This document shows positions 16,890-25,663 of a stretch of DNA of 50,739 nucleotides, in pieces. The notes under the pieces were generated by a model that saw nothing but the letters and a program-made list of their open reading frames with translations, made no database searches and was not told where the DNA came from. A program made the position numbers and the translations under genes. The DNA is from Acetobacter sp. (GTDB taxonomy: Bacteria > Pseudomonadota > Alphaproteobacteria > Acetobacterales > Acetobacteraceae), in NCBI GenBank assembly GCA_017474285.1, contig JAFVHT010000040.1, forward strand, positions 1 to 50,739, given 5' to 3'. Positions within the stretch are counted from its first letter, which is position 1; each line of letters begins with the position of its first letter.

Positions 16890-17690
16890 CTATAAAAGTC
16901 CCTTATGTTTGGAATCTATATGTTCAAACCGTTTAATAGAAAGATCGAGATAATCTTTTTCGATATCAATACCGATGAACGCTCTCTCTAATTCTAGTGC
17001 CATAACTCCAGTTGTGGAACTGCCTGTAAACGGGTCTAACACTAAATCCTCTTTATGGGTAGAGGCAAGAATAACACGTCTTAATAATTCTAAGGGTTTT
17101 TGTGTAGGGTGTTTACCAAAAGTTTTTTCAGATTTTTTTGGTGTGTTGATTTGCCAAACCGATCGCATTTGTTTGTTGTTTTTTTTAATATCGTCCCCTG
17201 GCCAAAAACCATTTTTCATAAGGTCATAATGAAAAATGTGTTTCCCTTTAGGGTCTTTTTTAGCCCATAAGAGTGTTTCATGGCTTGCTGTAAAATACCG
17301 ACAACTCATATTAGGAGCGGCATTAGGCTTGAACCAACAAATATCATTTAATATTTTAAACCCTAATCGTTGTAATAAAAACCCACAAATATAAATAGAG
17401 TGATATGTGCCCGAAATCCAAATAGTTCCATGAGGTTTTAATACTCTTTGACAGGCTTGTATCCATTGATTATGGAAATGAAAATCTTCTTCTAATCCCT
17501 TGCTTTTATCCCATTTTCCTTTATTGACAGAAACAACCTTCCCGTTTTGACAACTAATTCCGTCGTTAGATAACATATAAGGTGGGTCTGCAAAAATCAT
17601 GTCTATACTTTCTGTGTTGAGATGATTTAAAATCTCAATGCAATTTCCGTGAAACAAAGTCGCATTTTGTTTTTCATAATATTTTTGCAT
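16890..17690 (-). CDS. DpnA-like DNA adenine methyltransferase (GATC, beta class)
   Basis: This 266-aa enzyme methylates adenine, in this family at GATC including single-stranded DNA. Motif IV DPPYMLSNDGISCQNGK lies near residues 36-52, and the AdoMet motif DPFTGSSTTGVMALEL lies near residue 218, giving the beta-class order. DpnII-type systems usually contain DpnM (a Dam-like methylase), DpnA and the endonuclease; only the last two are present here. With the nuclease apparently broken, this would act as an orphan methylase that can still mark GATC sites. The start ATG at 17690 is the first of the frame. It has no same-strand neighbour upstream. Confidence 0.92.
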   Translation of the reverse strand: MQKYYEKQNATLFHGNCIEILNHLNTESIDMIFADPPYMLSNDGISCQNGKVVSVNKGKWDKSKGLEEDFHFHNQWIQACQRVLKPHGTIWISGTYHSIYICGFLLQRLGFKILNDICWFKPNAAPNMSCRYFTASHETLLWAKKDPKGKHIFHYDLMKNGFWPGDDIKKNNKQMRSVWQINTPKKSEKTFGKHPTQKPLELLRRVILASTHKEDLVLDPFTGSSTTGVMALELERAFIGIDIEKDYLDLSIKRFEHIDSKHKGLL

Positions 17691-18156
17691 TGTTGATTAT
17701 GGCCATCCTTAAACGTTGACTTTGAAAAAGGAGAGGATTTTTTTTAAGCCTCTTAAAGGGTTTGAGGAATAGAAAAAGGACACAGTGTAGTATATATCTT
17801 TCTTAGATCGTGTAGAATAGGTACTTTATAAAGAATAAAGTGCGTAAGGTTTTGTAAGAAAATAATTTAAGTCAACAAAAAGAAAACAGATTTTCTTCTT
17901 TGCTAGTCTTTTGAACCTTTTGAACGTCCGCATATTTTAAAGGGCTACTGAAGTTTTAGATAAACGAACGTATCCGCAAATAAGTAAATACAGTAAATAT
18001 AAAGCGCGTTCAAAATATGTAAGAACGCGCTTTACTTTCACGTTATTTATCTATAGCTAACACATGTTTACCGCATAAGCCGTTGACCTTTTCCTAAATT
18101 ACTGTCAAGTAAGTTAAACCAAACAAACAGGACAAGGTTACATAGAGATTAAAAAC
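17691..18156. other. Non-coding gap between the GATC methylase and the cytoplasmic TPR gene
   Basis: No open frame, tRNA or repeat to other parts of the window was found in these 466 bases. No remnant of a dpnM gene is recognisable. The only structure is the hairpin at 18001-18033. Confidence 0.6.
18001..18033. other. Perfect 11-bp inverted repeat (hairpin)
   Basis: AAAGCGCGTTC and its exact complement GAACGCGCTTT flank an 11-base loop. There is no long T run on either side, so it would be a weak terminator in either direction. It lies about 120 bases beyond the 3' end of the TPR gene on the minus strand. Confidence 0.7.
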
Positions 18157-19534
18157 CTACGGAATAGAAGCAACCCACTCTTTTGCGCGAGTAACTGCTT
18201 CGCGGATGGAAGGTTCATGTGCTGTTTCAAATTTATGGATAACCTTATGGTAAACGGTAGCCGCATCTTTATGACGACCAAGCTCACCGAGAATAATGCC
18301 TTTTCCTAAGAGGGCTTTTGCGACTTGTTCTCGTAACGGAAGTTCTTCTGCTTCACCAAATTCAAGAATAAGATCATCAAAAATAACGAGAGCTTTTTCT
18401 AAAAGACCAAGCTGCCCAAGTGCATTACCTTTATTAAAGAGAGCTTTTGCAACCCATTTACGAAGAGGGAACTCTTCTGCTGTGTTAAAGCGTTGAATTA
18501 GTTCATCAAGGGCTGTAATTTCTTCTTCCCTTCGGTTAAGTTGCCCTAAAGAAAATCCCTTCCCAAAAAGGGCTTTTGCGACTTGTTCCCGCAAAGAGAG
18601 TTCATGGGAAGATTCAAAACGATGAATCACTTTATTGAAAACAGAAATAGCTTCTTCCGGGCGTCCGAGTTTACGTAGGCAAAGTCCTTTCCCCACAAGG
18701 GCAATAGCAACAACTTGATAAAGTGAGGGGTCTTTCAGTTCCTCATTATCTTCATCATCAAAGGTACTTATAACCCGATCGTAAGCAGTAAGGGCTTTAT
18801 CCCATTGATTAAGTTCACCGTAAGAAAATCCCTTATTGATAAGGGCTTTTGCGACTTGTTCCCGAAATACTAATCCATCTGTTGTGCCGAAAGTGTTAAC
18901 AACTTCATCAAATGTGGTAATAGCGTCTTTCTGTTTATCAAGTTTGTCAAGAGAAAGTCCTTTAGTTACAAGAGCTTTTGCTATTTGCTCCCGAAAAGAA
19001 GGATCTTCTGCTTTTCCAAAAGTGTTTAGCACATCATGACATACAGCTAAAGCTTCTTCAGGACGGTTGAGACGGTAGAGGGTAAACCCTTTTCCTACAA
19101 GAGCTTTTGCGACTTGCTCTCGACAAGAGAGATCTTGCGCGTTTTGAAATGTGCTTATTATTTCATGATAAGTCGCTAAGGCTTCATCTAAGCGACTAAA
19201 TTCATTGAGAAAATGCGCCTTTTCAACGAGGGCTTTTGCGACTTGCTCTTTGAGAGCATGATCTTCTGCTTTTCCAAATTTTTGAATAACATCGTTACAA
19301 AGCGCGAGAGCTTCTTCTAAACGACCTAATTTGCGAAGGATCGCTTCTTTTCCTAAAAAAGGCTTTTGCGACTTGTTCCCGAAGAGGTAGACTTTGCGTA
19401 TGGGCAAATTTACGAATGACCTCATCATGTGTGGCAAGAGCCATTTCCCAACGACCACATTCGTAAAAAGAACGCCCTTCAGACAAAAGGGCTTTTGCTG
19501 TATCCGTATCTTTATTGTGTATTGTTTCAACCAT
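18157..19534 (-). pseudogene. Cytoplasmic TPR-repeat protein with ten 43-residue units, frameshifted
   Basis: The native N-terminus reads MVETIHNKDTDTAKALLSEG from an ATG at 19534 and continues with the first repeat to PLREQVAKAF. There the frame breaks in a six-base A/T run (19355-19360). Dropping one base continues the protein as LGKEAILRKLGRLEEAL and on to a stop at 18157, giving about 458 residues. Ten units follow the pattern LREQVAKALxxKGxxLGQLxRxEEAIxxxDEVIxxFG. There is no signal peptide, so unlike the 7490-11402 genes it should stay in the cytoplasm. A different start (19530) can express the long downstream frame but with an unrelated N-terminus. Function unknown. Confidence 0.8.
18250..19400 (-). 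repeat. DNA-level repeats inside the TPR gene
   Basis: Near-identical copies of the segment encoding REQVAKAL (plus strand AGGGCTTTTGCGACTTGTTC and variants) recur about every 129 bases. Such spacing allows unit gain or loss by recombination. Confidence 0.75.
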
Positions 19535-19578
19535 ATCGGAATCTACTAAATAGCTCTAAACTAAACGAACACTCAACG

Positions 19579-19597
19579 CTCCTTATCTGATAAGGAG
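19579..19597. promoter_or_regulatory. Perfect 9-1-9 palindrome upstream of the TPR gene
   Basis: CTCCTTATC and GATAAGGAG are exact inverted halves with one base between. The site lies 45 bases upstream of the TPR start codon at 19534, a common operator position. The binding protein is not identified; a hairpin role is also possible. Confidence 0.5.
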
Positions 19598-19837
19598 TGC
19601 AAACGTTTTCACAATAATGGCAGAAAATAGGAGTGTTGTAAAGTCGTTGTAACAATGTATACGTATAAGCCGACATAGATTTTATTTTTGAGAAAATGTT
19701 ATTTGTTGCGCGAAAATAGATGTAAGAGCGTTATTTATTGTTTGTCGTAAAAACACTAAAATCTTTTTTGAATTTTTATTGAGTTTTTATATAATTAGCT
19801 TGTTTGTTATATCATTACTTGTAATGATATAGAGTAT
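19598..19837. other. Divergent intergenic region between the TPR gene and the dcd operon
   Basis: This AT-rich stretch has no gene. It should hold promoters for both directions and ends in a 20-bp-arm palindrome at 19809-19830. Confidence 0.5.
19809..19830. promoter_or_regulatory. Perfect 22-bp palindrome before the dcd operon
   Basis: ATATCATTAC and GTAATGATAT are exact inverted halves separated by TT, ending 7 bases before the ATG at 19838. The size and symmetry fit an operator for a dimeric repressor that would block the start of the small gene and dcd. A translational hairpin over the ribosome site is the alternative. Confidence 0.6.
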
Positions 19838-20065
19838 ATGGCGAATAAAGTGTCTAAAACGCAACTAACATCCCAGAATCTTGAAAAAGAGGCTAAAGTT
19901 TCTCGTAATCAACAACAAGAATCGCGTGCAGTAGCATTGCGGGTGAATTTGTATCGTCGTAAAGCACAGGCACGTAATCGGCAGGAGAACAATACTTCTG
20001 GCGCATCTGTTGACGCATCTGTTTCGTTTCCTCATGGAGGAGAAGACCATGTCTGTAATGCCTGA
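19838..20065 (+). CDS. Small basic hypothetical protein upstream of dcd
   Basis: A 75-codon frame rich in Gln, Arg, Lys and Asn (for example [20 protein letters not shown]) with no membrane segment or cysteine-rich motif. It overlaps the chosen dcd start by 17 bases, which suggests translational coupling. It begins just after a 22-bp palindrome. The composition would suit a nucleic-acid-associated peptide, but I do not recognise a family and there is no strong ribosome site. Confidence 0.5.
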   Translation: MANKVSKTQLTSQNLEKEAKVSRNQQQESRAVALRVNLYRRKAQARNRQENNTSGASVDASVSFPHGGEDHVCNA

Positions 20066-20603
20066 TACGTGGATCCGTCAAATGGCAATGGATCACGGCA
20101 TGATTGAACCTTTTGTTGGAAGTCAACACCGTGAGGGTGTAATTTCCTATGGTCTTTCTTCATATGGTTATGATGCCCGTGTTGCTGATGATTTTCGTAT
20201 TTTTACAGATGTTAATAATGCTGTTGTTGATCCAAAAAATTTTAGTTCGGATAGTTTTGTCTCCCGTCAAGCTGATGAGTGTATTGTTCCTCCCAATAGT
20301 TTTATGTTGGCGCACACTATTGAATATTTTCGTATTCCGCGAGATGTATTAGTTATTTGTCTCGGTAAGTCGACCTATGCGCGTTGTGGTATCGTTGTGA
20401 ATGTAACGCCTCTTGAACCTGGATGGGAGGGGCAAGTGACCATAGAAATTAGTAATACAACACCTTTGCCAGCGCGGATCTATGCGCGGGAGGGGATTTG
20501 CCAGTTTCTATTCTTTAAGGGCGCTTCTCCTTGTGAGACAAGTTATGCGGATAGATCTGGAAAATATATGAGCCAGTGTGGTGTAACGATGCCACAAATG
20601 TAG
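20049..20603 (+). CDS. dcd: dCTP deaminase
   Basis: Dcd deaminates dCTP to dUTP, feeding dTMP synthesis. The 184-aa protein shows the family blocks [35 protein letters not shown] and the C-terminal [12 protein letters not shown]. The ATG at 20049 is preferred because a GGAGG ribosome site sits 8 bases upstream; an in-frame ATG at 20010 would add 13 residues with no family match. It lies 7 bases before murA, so both are probably one transcript. Confidence 0.96.
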   Translation: MSVMPDTWIRQMAMDHGMIEPFVGSQHREGVISYGLSSYGYDARVADDFRIFTDVNNAVVDPKNFSSDSFVSRQADECIVPPNSFMLAHTIEYFRIPRDVLVICLGKSTYARCGIVVNVTPLEPGWEGQVTIEISNTTPLPARIYAREGICQFLFFKGASPCETSYADRSGKYMSQCGVTMPQM

Positions 20604-20610
20604 GCTTGCT

Positions 20611-21894
20611 ATGGATCATTTTATTATTCACGGAGGGTATCCTCTGTGTGGCGAAATTGTTATTGGCGGCGCAAAAAATTCTGCTTTGAAACTTCTCGCA
20701 GCGGGCTTACTCACTTCTGATCAGCTTGTGCTTTCTAATGTTCCTCGTATTGATGACATTGTCACTATGTGTGTGCTCTTAAAACAGCATGGACTCAATG
20801 TGACGGATATCTCTGGTGATGGTTCGGTTTTGTCTGTAGGGGGAAAAATTACGAATACAGAAGCTCCTTATGACATTGTCTCTAAAATGCGTGCCTCTGT
20901 TTTGGTATTAGGTCCGTTACTTGCGCGTTGTCATGAGGCACGGGTTTCTTTACCTGGAGGGTGTGCTATTGGTACACGACCTATTACCCTACATCTTAAA
21001 GGGCTTGAAACATTAGGCGCGAATATTACACTTGAGAACGGTTACATTTGTGCTTCTACAACGTCTCGATTAAAAGGGGGAGAAGTTGTTTTCCCTTTTG
21101 CGTCGGTAGGAGCAACGGAAAACGTGATGATGGCGGCCACTTTGGCGGAAGGACGTACGACAATTGTTAATGCCGCGCGTGAGCCAGAGATTATTGATTT
21201 AGCAAATTGTCTTAAAAATATGGGCGCAGAAATTAAGGGGGCGGGAGAAAAAACAATCGTTATTGATGGGGTAGACTCTCTCCATGGAGCGCACTATCGT
21301 GTTATGCCTGATCGTATTGAATGTGGCACTTATGCTTGTGCGGCAGCAATAACGGGTGGGGATTTGCGCTTAATAAATGGGAATACGGATCATCTTGCTG
21401 CTGTTGTACAAACATTAAGGCACTGTGGCGTTGAGGTCCACCAAACGGATAACGTTATGCGTGTTTGGTGTAAGGAGAGACTTCGAAGTACAGAAATTAC
21501 GACAGAGCCTTATCCTGGGTTTCCAACGGATATGCAAGCGCAATTTATGGCGTTGCTTTCTGTCGCTGAAGGAACGTCTAAGGTGACGGAAACAGTTTTT
21601 GAGAATCGTTTTATGCATGTGCCTGAATTGGTACGTTTGGGAGCACATATTGATGTACAAGGTTCTTTAGCGACGATTCATGGTGTACGTACTTTAACAG
21701 GGGCGCCTGTTAAAGCAACAGATTTACGAGCTTCGTTTTCTCTTATTTTGGCTGGTTTGGTCGCACATGGTGAAACGATCCTTGACCATGTACACCATCT
21801 TGATCGGGGCTATGAAGCAGTAGAACGCAAACTGTCTGCTTGTGGCGCTAAAATCGAGCGCGTTCAAAAGAATCAGGAGATAAAACCTGTTTGA
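20611..21894 (+). CDS. murA: UDP-N-acetylglucosamine 1-carboxyvinyltransferase
   Basis: MurA transfers enolpyruvate from PEP to UDP-GlcNAc, the first committed step of peptidoglycan synthesis, in the cytoplasm. The catalytic cysteine is residue 118 in LPGGCAIGTRPITLHLKGL. Other conserved parts are GGAKNSALKLLAA near the N-terminus and YPGFPTDMQAQFMALL. Having Cys rather than Asp at the catalytic position predicts fosfomycin sensitivity at this step. Length 427 aa is normal. It is the last gene of the dcd operon and converges on hpnK. Confidence 0.97.
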   Translation: MDHFIIHGGYPLCGEIVIGGAKNSALKLLAAGLLTSDQLVLSNVPRIDDIVTMCVLLKQHGLNVTDISGDGSVLSVGGKITNTEAPYDIVSKMRASVLVLGPLLARCHEARVSLPGGCAIGTRPITLHLKGLETLGANITLENGYICASTTSRLKGGEVVFPFASVGATENVMMAATLAEGRTTIVNAAREPEIIDLANCLKNMGAEIKGAGEKTIVIDGVDSLHGAHYRVMPDRIECGTYACAAAITGGDLRLINGNTDHLAAVVQTLRHCGVEVHQTDNVMRVWCKERLRSTEITTEPYPGFPTDMQAQFMALLSVAEGTSKVTETVFENRFMHVPELVRLGAHIDVQGSLATIHGVRTLTGAPVKATDLRASFSLILAGLVAHGETILDHVHHLDRGYEAVERKLSACGAKIERVQKNQEIKPV

Positions 21895-21931
21895 AGAATG
21901 TTTTTTGTTAGTTGCAGTATTTTTTGTATTG

Positions 21932-22789
21932 TTACGTGCGCACAATATCTTGCCAACCACACAGTTGAGTCCCTGAACGTGTAAACCCATTTTTGAAATC
22001 TTCTGAGCAGAGAGTTTCTAATTCGGCTTGGTGTTCATAAGTTGGCATGAGTTGGTTAAGCAATGTATTTTTTTGTGTAGCAGGGTGAAAATAGATTTCA
22101 GAAACTCCGTCTGGAAGATGAGATGCTAAAGCGGCAACGCGGTCTGTTGTCATATGACCGCTCCACGCTAAACCAAAGCACCAATCATTGGTCGCTATTC
22201 CTGCTTTATGAGATTGATGCCGTAGTAAACGGGTCCACTGGCGTAAAAGGGCACTACCTAAACTCTCTGAACGAATACCTGTCGCATGAAAAAGAGGGTT
22301 AGGAGGCTCTCGTGGAATCCGTATGGCATTAAGCCCATATTGTTTTCCAATTGTGATCATAAGTTGACCAACTGTTGGATGTAAGTGCATGTGTTTATGA
22401 GCGTTAGCATGGTCTAAGGGGAGCCCTGTGCGGGCAAATGCCTTAAATTGAGCCGTAATTTCTCGTGCTAGTTGTTGGCGTGCTGTAGGGTGGAAAAAAT
22501 ACTCTACACCAAGCCCAAATTGTGATGAGGAAAACCAACTACGGGTATCCGTGATGAGTGAGATCTGATCGTGTGAAAGTACGGCAGGGCCTTCAATAAC
22601 GACCAAGTGTAAACCAACACGGAGGGAGGGCATACGTTGCGCACGGACGATAGCATCTTGTGCAGCTTGTCCCGCAACCATAAGACTTGTTGTCGAGAGA
22701 AGACCATGACGGTGAGCATACTCTACTGCTTCGTTAACTTCGATAGACATACCAAAGTCATCAGCAGAAATAATGGCACGTTTCATCAA
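21932..22789 (-). CDS. hpnK: Hopanoid biosynthesis protein HpnK (YdjC/ChbG-like deacetylase)
   Basis: HpnK removes the acetyl group from the N-acetylglucosamine attached to bacteriohopanetetrol, giving BHT-glucosamine. The YdjC fold metal-binding motif ADDFG is seen in AIISADDFGMSIEVNEAVEY. A second conserved block is DHANAHKHMHLHPTVGQLM, with several His ligands. The 285 aa match the family. The start ATG at 22789 has a second ATG directly after it. HpnJ lies 81 bases upstream on the same strand, so the order hpnM-hpnI-hpnJ-hpnK forms one set. Confidence 0.92.
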   Translation of the reverse strand: MMKRAIISADDFGMSIEVNEAVEYAHRHGLLSTTSLMVAGQAAQDAIVRAQRMPSLRVGLHLVVIEGPAVLSHDQISLITDTRSWFSSSQFGLGVEYFFHPTARQQLAREITAQFKAFARTGLPLDHANAHKHMHLHPTVGQLMITIGKQYGLNAIRIPREPPNPLFHATGIRSESLGSALLRQWTRLLRHQSHKAGIATNDWCFGLAWSGHMTTDRVAALASHLPDGVSEIYFHPATQKNTLLNQLMPTYEHQAELETLCSEDFKNGFTRSGTQLCGWQDIVRT

Positions 22790-22870
22790 TTAATTCACTA
22801 TCACTTTAGCGTAACGTGTAGCGAAACATATACAACTACAAATGTCACGTAGACGCAGTAAGAAAATGTA

Positions 22871-24322
22871 TTACGTGTGACACGATGTGCAATTGGGGTC
22901 TGTTTTACGATTTTTGAGGAATTGGAAAAATTCAACTCCTTCGCGGAGACGACGTTTCATCATTTGTGGAGAAGTCAACATCTCACCTAAAATGGCAGCA
23001 ATTTTTGGTGCACGGAAATAGAATTTTTTATAAAATTCTTCCATGCTGTTAAAAATTTCTGTGTGAGAAAGATGAGGATAGTGCAGCGGTGCAATTTGTA
23101 CACCATTTTCATCAATTAATTCAGCGTTAGATTCATCAAGCCAGCCATTTTCTGTAGCTTGTTTATAAAGAAATGTTCCCGGATAAGGTGCTGCAAGAGA
23201 AACCTGAAGCGTATGAGGATTGATTTCTTGAGCAAAACGAATCGTTTCTTGAATCGTTTCACGTGTTTCTCCTGGTAAACCAAGAATAAAAGTTCCGTGG
23301 ATTTTTATGCCAAGCTCGTGGCAATTTTTTGTAAATTCGCGAGCAACTTCAACGCGCATACCTTTTTTGATGTTATGTAAAATGTGTTGATTACCACTTT
23401 CATAACCGACCAAGAGCAAGCGTAATCCGTTATCACGAAGTACTTTTAACGTATCACGTGGTACGTTGGCTTTGGCATTACATGACCATGTGACACCGAG
23501 TTTTCCTAATTCGCGTGCTATTGCTTCGGCTCTAGGCAAATCATCGGTAAAAGTATCATCATCAAAAAAGAATTCTTGCACCTGCGGGAAATATTGCATC
23601 GCAAGGCGAATTTCTGCTGCAACATGTTGAGGACTTCTAGTACGATAACGATGTCCTCCTACCGTTTGTGGCCAAAGACAAAAAGTACAACGAGATTTAC
23701 AACCGCGTCCTGTATAAATAGAAATATAAGGGTGTTTCAGATAGCCGATAAAATAATCTTCGATTCGTAAATCACGCTTATAGACTTCAGTAACAAATGG
23801 AAGGCTATCCATATCTTCGATAACAGCACGATCACGATTGTGAATAATATCTCCATTTGGACTACGCCACGAAATACCATCAACATTTTTGAAATCCACG
23901 CCATCGGCAATATCTTTAATGGTAAAATCAAACTCGTTTCGTGCAACAAAATCAATAGGTGAAGCTTTTAAGAGACTTTCCTCCGGTTGTACAGCTACTT
24001 TTGCCCCAACCATGCCAATTTTAAGATGAGGATTTGTGTCTTTAAGCATTTGAGCAACTTGCACGTCCTTATGAAAAGACGGCGTTGATGTGTGCAAAAC
24101 AACGAGATCTCGGTTTTTCACATCTTCCAGTATTGGCGTCATGTCCATGTGAGCTGGTGGAGCATCAATGAGACGACTACCTTTGACCAAAGCGGCAGGT
24201 TGGGCAAGCCATGTTGGATACCAAAAAGATTTAATTTCACGGCGTGCTTGATAGCGTGAACCAGCACCGCCATCAAATCCGTCAAAAGTGGGGGGCTGAA
24301 GAAAAAGAGTTCTCATCGTCAT
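22871..24322 (-). CDS. hpnJ: Hopanoid biosynthesis radical SAM protein HpnJ
   Basis: HpnJ contracts the glucosamine of BHT-glucosamine to the cyclitol ether head group. The radical SAM cluster motif CxxxCxxC is visible in GRGCKSRCTFCLWPQTVGG around residue 210. The N-terminal 150 residues resemble a B12-binding-type domain common to this radical SAM class. Length is 483 aa. It sits between hpnI and hpnK on the minus strand. Confidence 0.93.
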   Translation of the reverse strand: MTMRTLFLQPPTFDGFDGGAGSRYQARREIKSFWYPTWLAQPAALVKGSRLIDAPPAHMDMTPILEDVKNRDLVVLHTSTPSFHKDVQVAQMLKDTNPHLKIGMVGAKVAVQPEESLLKASPIDFVARNEFDFTIKDIADGVDFKNVDGISWRSPNGDIIHNRDRAVIEDMDSLPFVTEVYKRDLRIEDYFIGYLKHPYISIYTGRGCKSRCTFCLWPQTVGGHRYRTRSPQHVAAEIRLAMQYFPQVQEFFFDDDTFTDDLPRAEAIARELGKLGVTWSCNAKANVPRDTLKVLRDNGLRLLLVGYESGNQHILHNIKKGMRVEVAREFTKNCHELGIKIHGTFILGLPGETRETIQETIRFAQEINPHTLQVSLAAPYPGTFLYKQATENGWLDESNAELIDENGVQIAPLHYPHLSHTEIFNSMEEFYKKFYFRAPKIAAILGEMLTSPQMMKRRLREGVEFFQFLKNRKTDPNCTSCHT

Positions 24323-24425
24323 GAAATTTTATCCTATAAAGAAACTAGTTTTTAAATATTGTACATACAAAAGAAAGTCTACCATTTAATAGGGGAAAAT
24401 GACAAGTTGTGTCATTCATATATAA

Positions 24426-24708
24426 TTAACGGTCTGAAGACAAATGGTTCTGGGGTGTGGTCTGTTTGGTGACGTGTAATGTCTGCCCACGCCAATGTAC
24501 TTTTGTACCACTCATACTTCCAACCATAACAATAGCTGAAAGCCAATCACGTAAAGGGAGTAAAAAAAGAGTCCAAGGTTTATGATACCCGACAGAACGA
24601 TCTATTATAGATACAAGCCACGCGTAGAGACCCCATATAAGGCAGAACAAAATTGTACTGAGTAAAAAAGTATTGTGTAGAAATATGATGCTAAACTTGC
24701 CCAAAAAA
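24426..24708 (-). pseudogene. Displaced C-terminal part of HpnI
   Basis: In the shifted frame this stretch gives GKFSIIFLHNTFLL, a further hydrophobic segment LIWGLYAWLVSIIDR and then LLPLRDWLSAIVMVGSMSG and TKVHWRGQTL, the usual end of HpnI. Inserting one base in the homopolymer at 24703-24708 joins it to the upstream frame, restoring about 388 residues. Confidence 0.8.
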
Positions 24709-25591
24709 GAGGCAATTGAAGCGATGAAGAGATATACCCGAGAGGTGCAACAGCGTAGATAGTTCTTCCCCAACGGAGTTCGTGTTGTAAAAGTTCTTGA
24801 AAACATGACTCGGTAATAGTGGTCCATGTAAGGCAAGGAGCAAGGGTAATGTCTAGCTGTTGTTGGCGCACGAGTTTTCCAAGAACGGCATCATCGGCAA
24901 CATGGTGAAGAAGCGCATCAAATCCACCAATAGAATCAAGAATATGTCGTTGTAAGGCCATGGTAGCACCAAGACAATCTTGTCGACCAAGATGACGTGA
25001 TAATAGAACACCTGGCAGGAAACTATGATTGATTTGGCAGGCCGCAAGCGCTTGAACAATACTATTGTTTATAGGTAATCCAGCGTACAACGTGGTGACA
25101 AGCCCTGTATTGGGCTTATGCAGAGTTGTTACAACATGACGTAAATAATCTGGTTTAACGTGAATATCTGAATCTGAAATTACCAAAAAATCATGTTGAA
25201 TATACGGTAAAAGGTTTATGATATTACTAATCTTACGGTTTAATCCATGGAGAGCAGGATCAATAACGATTTGAAAGTGACGGTGTGGGTAGCGATCGCA
25301 GAGACGTTGAACAATCGTTAAAGCGGGGTCATTTGTATCATGTATACCAAACAGAATCTGAAAATCTGGGTAGTCTTGTGTACAAAAACTCTCAAGCGCC
25401 TCTTCTAAAAAAGGCTCAACCCCGCATAGAGGTTTAAGGATGGTGACAGGCGGCCATGAAGAAACAGCAGAAAGGGTTTCTTTTTGGTATGGAAAGCGAG
25501 TCAGAAACCAAGTGCCAAAAGCTAATTGGATACAACCTGCTATAGCAAGGAGACAACTAATAATACCGAATATTACGAAAACACTTATCAT
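24605..25591 (-). CDS. hpnI: Hopanoid glucosaminyltransferase HpnI, frameshifted near the C-terminus
   Basis: HpnI is a membrane-linked GT2 glycosyltransferase that adds N-acetylglucosamine to bacteriohopanetetrol. An N-terminal membrane helix (residues 3-30) is followed by the GT-A domain with PVTILKPLCGVEPFLEEALE, the metal-binding DSD in FLVISDSDIH, and the HHVADDAVLG and HELRWGRTI blocks typical of ceramide-glucosyltransferase-like enzymes. After GYISSSLQLPLFWAS the frame runs into an early stop, whereas the expected C-terminal part is encoded in another frame (24426-24708). The break coincides with a six-base A/T run at 24703-24708. If real, the enzyme loses its C-terminal membrane and PLRDWLS region. 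Confidence 0.85.
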   Translation of the reverse strand: MISVFVIFGIISCLLAIAGCIQLAFGTWFLTRFPYQKETLSAVSSWPPVTILKPLCGVEPFLEEALESFCTQDYPDFQILFGIHDTNDPALTIVQRLCDRYPHRHFQIVIDPALHGLNRKISNIINLLPYIQHDFLVISDSDIHVKPDYLRHVVTTLHKPNTGLVTTLYAGLPINNSIVQALAACQINHSFLPGVLLSRHLGRQDCLGATMALQRHILDSIGGFDALLHHVADDAVLGKLVRQQQLDITLAPCLTWTTITESCFQELLQHELRWGRTIYAVAPLGYISSSLQLPLFWASLASYFYTILFYSVQFCSALYGVSTRGLYL

Positions 25592-25663
25592 AATTACATT
25601 AAAGATAATTAAGTAAAGAAGCCTTTATGTTGTCGTAACCGGTTGTAATAATACCTGCTTCTA

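Noticed and set aside
18250..19400. Regular DNA repeats that might be a CRISPR array
   Set aside because: The repeats lie every 129 bases within an open frame and encode the 43-residue TPR unit.
19295..19534. A separate 79-aa gene on the minus strand
   Set aside because: It is the first repeat and N-terminus of the TPR gene; its last residues arise only from the frameshift.
24426..24836. A separate small membrane protein before hpnJ
   Set aside because: Its sequence completes HpnI, including the PLRDWLS and WRGQ ends, so it is the displaced C-terminus.
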